Source: JBHOQS01 sp042408875 (GTDB lineage Bacteria > Chloroflexota > UBA11872 > JBHOQS01). From it: a stretch of DNA of 39,444 nt. Below are positions 34,021 to 39,444 of the stretch, piece after piece. Made by a program: the position numbers and the translations under genes. Where the stretch lies: contig JBHOQS010000028.1 of assembly GCA_042408875.1 (NCBI GenBank), positions 1 to 39,444 on the forward strand. Reading direction: 5' to 3'. How positions within the stretch are numbered: the stretch's first letter is position 1; each line of letters begins with the position of its first letter. The notes under the pieces are model-generated. The model was not told where the DNA came from. It was given only the letters and a program-made list of their open reading frames with translations, and did no database searches.

Positions 34021-35097
34021 ATGACCAGCGCGCGAGAGCAGGCGGCGCGCACGATGGCCGGAGAGCACCTGCTTGAGATCGAGGATCTGCAGGTGTACTA
34101 CCGCACGGTCAGCGGTATCGCTAGAGCAGTAGACGGCGTGAACCTGACCATCCGGCGGGGGGAGATCCTCGGGCTGGCCGGCGAGTCGGGTTGTGGCAAG
34201 ACCACGATCGCTGGCGCCTTGCTGCGGCTGACGCGGCCGCCCGGCTACATCGCCGGGGGCAAGGTGTGGTTTTACCCAAGTAAGGGCCGGCCAGTCGACC
34301 TGCTGCAGATCACGGATGACGCGCAGCTGCGTCGCATCCGCTGGCGGCACATCGCCTATGTGCCGCAAGGCTCGATGAACTCGCTGAACCCGGTCATGCG
34401 GGTCGTTGATCAGTTCATCGATGTGATCGAGCAGCATGGCGTGATGCGGCGAGCGGAGATACGCGCTCGCGTGCCGGAGTTCCTGCAACAGGTAGGGCTT
34501 GGTCCCCACGTCGCACGTATGTATCCGCATGAGCTCTCGGGCGGGATGAAGCAGCGGGTGATTATCGCGATGGCGATCGCTCTGCATCCTGACCTGGTGA
34601 TCGCCGACGAGCCAACCACTGCGCTTGATGTCAACGTGCAACGTGTCATCATCCAAACGCTGGCCGACCTGCGCGATCGGCTCGGCATGTCGCTCCTCGT
34701 GATCACGCATGACATGGCAGTGCATGCTGAGCTGGCTGACCGCGTAGCCGTCATGTATGCCGGCAAGATTGTCGAAGTAGCAGATGTACGAGCTATCTTC
34801 AAGAACCCGCGCCACCCGTACACACAAGGGCTCATCCGGGCCATCCCCGCTATCGGTGGAGCCCAGCGGCGGCTGGAAGGTATCACGGGTAATGCCCCGA
34901 GCCCGGTGCAGTGGCCACCCGGCTGTCGCTTTCACCCAAGGTGTCCGGTAGCGATGGCGGTATGTCGCACGAAGGTCCCTGAGCTACTGCCAGTAGGTGA
35001 TGGTCCCGCGCCAGGAAGGAACGATGCACTCGTCGCCTGCCACCTGTATACCGAGGCCGACGGGGCCCATGTGCATCCAGCGGGAGATGTTTCGTGA
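34021..35097 (+). CDS. Peptide ABC transporter ATP-binding protein, DppD/OppD type
   Basis: An ATPase of about 358 residues. Walker A GLAGESGCGKTTIAGALLRL, Q-loop YVPQGSMNSLNPVM, signature LSGGMKQRVIIAMAIA, Walker B LVIADEPTTALDV, switch VITHDMAVHAE. The C-terminal oligopeptide-transporter extension has HPYTQGLIRAIP and a Cys cluster (CRFHPRCP ... CRTK ... CHLY) that in relatives binds an Fe-S cluster. The start is uncertain: 34021 (AGGAG upstream), 34054 (closest to the family N-terminus) and GTG 33907 (AGGGG 8 bases upstream, directly after the previous stop) are all possible. Its stop overlaps the GTG of the next gene. Confidence 0.92.
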   Translation: MTSAREQAARTMAGEHLLEIEDLQVYYRTVSGIARAVDGVNLTIRRGEILGLAGESGCGKTTIAGALLRLTRPPGYIAGGKVWFYPSKGRPVDLLQITDDAQLRRIRWRHIAYVPQGSMNSLNPVMRVVDQFIDVIEQHGVMRRAEIRARVPEFLQQVGLGPHVARMYPHELSGGMKQRVIIAMAIALHPDLVIADEPTTALDVNVQRVIIQTLADLRDRLGMSLLVITHDMAVHAELADRVAVMYAGKIVEVADVRAIFKNPRHPYTQGLIRAIPAIGGAQRRLEGITGNAPSPVQWPPGCRFHPRCPVAMAVCRTKVPELLPVGDGPAPGRNDALVACHLYTEADGAHVHPAGDVS

Positions 35098-36137
35098 GTA
35101 GCACAGCACAGCAGATCGAGCTCGACAACGTCACGCAAGTCTTTCGCGGAGCTGCACTGCGCAGCATCGGTGGTCAGCTTGTCGCTGTGGATGGGGTATC
35201 CTTCAGCTTGAGCAATGTCCCGCCGCGCATCGTCAGTCTGGTCGGCGAGAGTGGCAGTGGGAAGAGCACAATCGCCCGAATCATCCTGGGACTGCAACGC
35301 CCGACGAGCGGGAGTGTGCGCTACAACGGGAAGGACGTCTACCGGCTCTCCGGCGAAGACATGCGACAGTTCCGGCGCACTGTTCAGGCGGTCTTCCAGG
35401 ATCCGTACGGGATCTTTAATCCGTTCTATCGGGTTGACCGGATTTTTTGGACGGCGATCGATAAGTTCGGTCTGGCAAAGTCGCGCGCGGAAGGGCTAGC
35501 CCTGATCGCACAATCACTGGAGGCGGTAGGGCTGCGTACTACGGATGTGCTGGGGCGCTACCCGCATCAACTCAGCGGCGGGCAACGGCAGCGATTGATG
35601 CTGGCGCGAGTGCATATGATGCGGCCGGCCTTCATTATCGCAGACGAGCCGGTGTCAATGCTTGATGCCGCAATCCGTGTGCTGTTTCTGAATATTCTGC
35701 TGGACTTCCAGCAGAAGTACGGCATGACTACCCTCTTCATCACGCATGATCTCTCGACGGCCTACTACCTGGGTGGCGATATCATGGTCATTTCCCAAGG
35801 GAGGATCGTCGAGTCCGGGCCCGTGCACGCAGTGATGCAGCGGCCGGCGCACCCCTACACCCAGCTCTTGCTCTCTTCGGTGCCTGTGCCCGACCCGGAC
35901 GCGCGCTGGACCGAACGATTAGAGGTGACGGAGCAGACGGCCGAGGCCGGTCCGAGCACGCGGGCGCGCTGCCTGTTCGCCGAGCGGTGTCCCTACGTTT
36001 TCGACCGCTGCTGGAATGAGCGGCCGGAGATGTACCCGGCCCAGGGCCTGCAGCACGCGCGGTGCTTCCTGTATGATTCCTCACGGACGGGTGCTCCGCG
36101 GCCGGACGTGGCGGTGCGTACGCCGTCGAGGCCGTAG
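35094..36137 (+). CDS. Peptide ABC transporter ATP-binding protein, DppF/OppF type
   Basis: A 347-residue ATPase, second of the pair. Walker A LVGESGSGKSTIARIILGLQ, Q-loop AVFQDPYGIFNPFY, signature LSGGQRQRLMLARVHM, Walker B FIIADEPVSMLDA, switch FITHDLSTAYYL, and the C-terminal extension HPYTQLLLSSVP with Cys residues (CLFAERCPY, CWNERPEM, CFLY). The GTG at 35094 overlaps the previous stop (GTGA), so the two ATPases are coupled. Last gene of the operon. Confidence 0.94.
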   Translation: MSSTAQQIELDNVTQVFRGAALRSIGGQLVAVDGVSFSLSNVPPRIVSLVGESGSGKSTIARIILGLQRPTSGSVRYNGKDVYRLSGEDMRQFRRTVQAVFQDPYGIFNPFYRVDRIFWTAIDKFGLAKSRAEGLALIAQSLEAVGLRTTDVLGRYPHQLSGGQRQRLMLARVHMMRPAFIIADEPVSMLDAAIRVLFLNILLDFQQKYGMTTLFITHDLSTAYYLGGDIMVISQGRIVESGPVHAVMQRPAHPYTQLLLSSVPVPDPDARWTERLEVTEQTAEAGPSTRARCLFAERCPYVFDRCWNERPEMYPAQGLQHARCFLYDSSRTGAPRPDVAVRTPSRP

Positions 36138-36243
36138 GGCTTGTTGCACGCTCGCCTGTTTTGGTGCCTCGGCCCGAGCTCTGGCTGCAGCATTCCACGC
36201 TGTCGGGCGGCACAGCACCCGCGCCGAACAGAGAGGGTCTCAT

Positions 36244-36272
36244 TTGACACTACCGCAGCGGCGTGCTACTAT
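36244..36272 (+). promoter_or_regulatory. rRNA operon promoter P1
   Basis: A perfect TTGACA (36244-36249), a 17-base spacer, and TACTAT (36267-36272). It stands about 100 bases upstream of a second promoter of the same design, the usual tandem layout of rRNA promoters. Confidence 0.7.
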
Positions 36273-36347
36273 TTGTTCCTGTGTGGCTTGGCGTCTCGAT
36301 GGGTGTCGGGGCGGCAGGTCACGGCAGAAGGGCTACGCGCTGCGCCC

Positions 36348-36376
36348 TTGACAGCGTCGCGGCAGCGTAGTAAGAT
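36348..36376 (+). promoter_or_regulatory. rRNA operon promoter P2
   Basis: A perfect TTGACA (36348-36353), a 17-base spacer, and TAAGAT (36371-36376). The predicted start near 36383 lies just before the pre-16S processing stalk at 36415. Confidence 0.75.
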
Positions 36377-36414
36377 TAAAATCCGCCTGCTGTGCGCAGG
36401 TGCGACCTTAACAA

Positions 36415-36433
36415 CTGAAGAGTGAGAGGAAGG
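36415..36433 (+). other. 5' arm of the pre-16S processing stalk
   Basis: CTGAAGAGTGAGAGGAAGG is exactly complementary to 38331-38349 on the other side of the 16S gene. With one bulge the pairing goes on inwards (GGACC with GGTCC). This is the long stem cut by RNase III in pre-rRNA. Confidence 0.85.
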
Positions 36434-36573
36434 ACCCGCGTCGAGAACGTCTTGTGAGCCTGAGTCCGGATGCATGGCCAGGAGCGCTCGGCCGGCTACG
36501 CCGGTTCGGGCGGGGAGCGGCAGCAAGGGGTGCGGCTGTGCCCCTTGCCGGAAGCATCACAGATGCATCGTGA

Positions 36574-38174
<1,601 letters not shown>

Positions 38175-38330
38175 TAGGGAGTTCGCTCCCAGGTCGAGCA
38201 TCGTGCGAGGACTAGCTGCTACCTGGAGGTAGATGGCTGACCCCGTACGATGAAATACCTGTACAGGTTCCGGCAGTGCTGCCGCAGGGCATGCGCTGCG
38301 GGATCAGGCGGCAGGACGGTCCGCACGGTC

Positions 38331-38349
38331 CCTTCCTCTCACTCTTCAG
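38331..38349 (+). other. 3' arm of the pre-16S processing stalk
   Basis: CCTTCCTCTCACTCTTCAG pairs perfectly with 36415-36433. It ends 42 bases before the -10 box of rnpB, so the RNase P RNA gene lies directly behind the 16S stalk. Confidence 0.85.
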
Positions 38350-38390
38350 CGGTTAAGGGCGCACGACTGGCAAGACCTTGAGAAATTGGG

Positions 38391-38396
38391 TATAAT
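38391..38396 (+). promoter_or_regulatory. -10 element of rnpB inside the rRNA spacer
   Basis: A perfect TATAAT in an AT-rich patch, with a start predicted at about 38403-38405, exactly at the 5' end of RNase P RNA. The -35 region (TGGCAA at 38368-38373, 17-base spacer) is weak. It suggests rnpB can be made from its own promoter as well as by read-through. Confidence 0.6.
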
Positions 38397-38404
38397 ATAA
38401 ACAG

Positions 38405-38710
38405 CCAAGCAGGCTGGGCGGTCGCGCTACGCGCGAGGAAAGTCCGCACTCCACAGAGCAGGCTAGTGGGTAACGCCCACCCGCCGTGAGGCGAGGCCTA
38501 GTGGCACAGAGACGATGTCCAGGTTCGGCTCCACAGGGGAGCTGAACGCTGGAGTGAAAAGAGCCAAACGCTAGCCGGAGCAAGCCCAAGCCGGGGCGAT
38601 GACGCTGCTCGCCGAGCCCCAGGTCGGGCGCAAAGAGGCACGGGGTAACCCGCTGCCCAAGAGAGATGACCGCCTAAAACAGAATGCGGCTTACGGGTCT
38701 GCTTGGTTTC
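38405..38710 (+). ncRNA. rnpB: RNase P RNA (class A)
   Basis: The catalytic RNA that removes 5' leaders of tRNA precursors. Terminal helix P1 is CCAAGCAG (38405-38412) with CTGCTTGG (38699-38706). The universal regions are present: GAGGAAAGTCCGCACTCC near the 5' side and ACAGAATGCGGCTTACGGG near the 3' side. The P4 pairing CCGCA/TGCGG is kept although both sides differ from E. coli (compensating changes). The L15-like loop has GGGGTAACCC, which holds the GGU that binds the tRNA CCA end. About 305 bases in total. It lies in the 16S-23S spacer on the same strand as the rRNAs. Ends are approximate. Confidence 0.93.
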
Positions 38711-38729
38711 CCCCGAAAGGGGTAGACGA

Positions 38730-38804
38730 CGCGGGGTGGAGCAGCGGAAGCTCGTCGGGCTCATAACCCGAAGGTCGATGGTTCGAATCCATCCCCCGCA
38801 ACCA
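38730..38804 (+). tRNA. Initiator tRNA fMet (CAT)
   Basis: A full cloverleaf with encoded CCA. The acceptor stem CGCGGGG/CCCCGCA has the C1-A72 mismatch and the anticodon stem TCGGG/CCCGA has three G-C pairs next to the loop; both mark the initiator. Anticodon CAT at 38762-38764, T arm GATGG TTCGAAT CCATC. It starts about 20 bases after rnpB; a small CCCC-GAAA-GGGG hairpin lies between them. Confidence 0.96.
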
Positions 38805-38817
38805 TGGAGCGCATGCG

Positions 38818-38851
38818 ATGAGGCCGGCGTGTGATGAGCCGCCGGCCTCAT
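38818..38851. terminator. 12-bp hairpin after tRNA-fMet
   Basis: ATGAGGCCGGCG (38818-38829) and CGCCGGCCTCAT (38840-38851) with a 10-base loop. No T-tract. It can serve as a processing signal or a weak terminator inside the rRNA spacer. Confidence 0.55.
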
Positions 38852-39204
38852 GCTGTGCATCCAGCAGGTGCCGCTATGTACTCCATGGCGGCCTCATGTG
38901 CCTGCCTCGTGAGAGCGCGTGGCAGGCGCACCTTGACAAGTGCAGAGCGATCAGAAGTCAACGTTCGCGTCAGGAGCAACGTCTCGAGACGTTGCGGGTG
39001 ATGCGTGTACGCCGAGTACTTCGCCGTGGCTGTGCAGGGCGGCGCCCGTGAGGGCGCTTGCTGCTGGACAGGGAGCACGGACGGAGGGCGAGAGACGCTC
39101 GTGCAGCATATCCTGCACGGGTGTGGCGATTGTCGGCGCGGCCGCCCCGTCACCATTGAGCTTTCGGCAGTGACGCCGATGTGGAGGGTGGTGTGACGGT
39201 GGGC
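38852..39204. other. Distal part of the 16S-23S spacer
   Basis: About 350 bases without a supported gene. It contains a perfect 20-base palindrome (38976-38995), a 7-bp hairpin at 39100-39119 and presumably the 5' arm of the 23S processing stem, whose partner lies outside the window. Short open frames here show no family signature. Confidence 0.5.
38976..38995. repeat. Perfect 20-bp palindrome in the rRNA spacer
   Basis: GCAACGTCTCGAGACGTTGC reads the same on both strands. In RNA it can fold only with an unpaired tip, so a DNA-level role such as a protein-binding site is as likely as a processing role. Confidence 0.6.
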
Positions 39205-39444
39205 GGCAGAGGCGAAACGGGCAGACGGGGGATGCCTCACGGCGCGAGCGGGCCGAGGAAGGACGCGGCAGGCGGCGAAACGCGCCGGGGAGCAGCGCGC
39301 ATGCGGTGATCCGGCGGTCTCCGAATGGGGCAACCCGCCCCGGGTCATGCCGGGGCATCCTGCTGGGCGGGGGGACAGCTTCCGGCCGGCAGGAGGGGCA
39401 CCGGGGGAACTGAAACATCTTAGTACCCCGAGGAACAGACATCA
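39205..39444 (+). rRNA. rrl: 23S ribosomal RNA, 5' part (continues beyond window)
   Basis: The first ~240 bases of 23S rRNA. GGATGCC at 39230-39236 aligns with E. coli bases 26-32, which puts the start near 39205. Further matches are GAGG/GAAGGACG, CGGCGGTCTCCGAATGGGG, ACCGGGGGAACTGAAACATC and AGTACCCCGAGGAACAG. The rest lies to the right. Confidence 0.93.

Noticed and set aside
39005..39196. Possible 63-residue protein in the rRNA spacer
   Set aside because: No ribosome site or family match; it sits in the 23S leader.
38951..39442. Minus-strand open frame of 163 codons at the right end
   Set aside because: It covers the 5' part of 23S rRNA and spacer; Pro/Arg-rich translation without family signs.

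Overview
The window is high-GC bacterial chromosome. The lineage is most likely Chloroflexota, perhaps Thermomicrobia-like. This rests on a GC-rich 16S rRNA with a long GC-clamped helix in V1, a Dop/PafA-family gene in a non-actinobacterial gene setting, a pyrophosphate-type phosphofructokinase, and core genes that sit singly or in short operons. It is an impression from sequence features, not a computed placement.

Positions 1-5900 are an integration hot spot. Two related large serine recombinases lie in tandem: the first is cut by the window edge, the second is preceded by a small excisionase-like HTH gene. Between them, on the opposite strand, is an unusual Clp-N-like/PIN protein. The second recombinase runs directly into the 3' part of a comM/yifB (Mg chelatase-like) gene, so an element has probably inserted into comM. 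A decayed IS630-type transposase follows.

Positions 6000-19900 hold mostly housekeeping genes. On the minus strand are a DUF1801 protein behind five 11-bp tandem repeats, a CBS-domain protein, an amidohydrolase and a methyltransferase. Next are a C39-like peptidase and a lipoprotein cyclophilin in convergent overlap, the pheA-apt pair, an ECF sigma/anti-sigma pair with a repeat-rich spacer, and phosphofructokinase. An ArsR repressor with a perfect operator palindrome is translationally coupled to an HtrA-type protease. A lone PEP-utiliser mobile-domain protein closes the region.

Positions 20000-36140 hold a Pup ligase/deamidase family gene and an overlapping SGNH hydrolase-ABC ATPase-FtsX permease operon that resembles E. 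coli TesA-YbbA-YbbP. A nitrilase-family amidohydrolase follows. A sugar-type solute-binding gene is interrupted by a +1 frameshift at a site like that of prfB. A complete oligopeptide/dipeptide ABC operon comes last, with a strong hairpin between the binding-protein and permease genes.

Positions 36240-39444 are an rRNA operon: tandem promoters, 16S rRNA with a perfect 19-bp processing stalk, and then a ~1-kb spacer containing the RNase P RNA gene (rnpB) and the initiator tRNA (fMet), followed by the 5' end of 23S rRNA. RNase P RNA inside a 16S-23S spacer is the most striking feature of the window. It would put rRNA, the tRNA 5'-processing ribozyme and the translation-initiator tRNA in one transcription unit.
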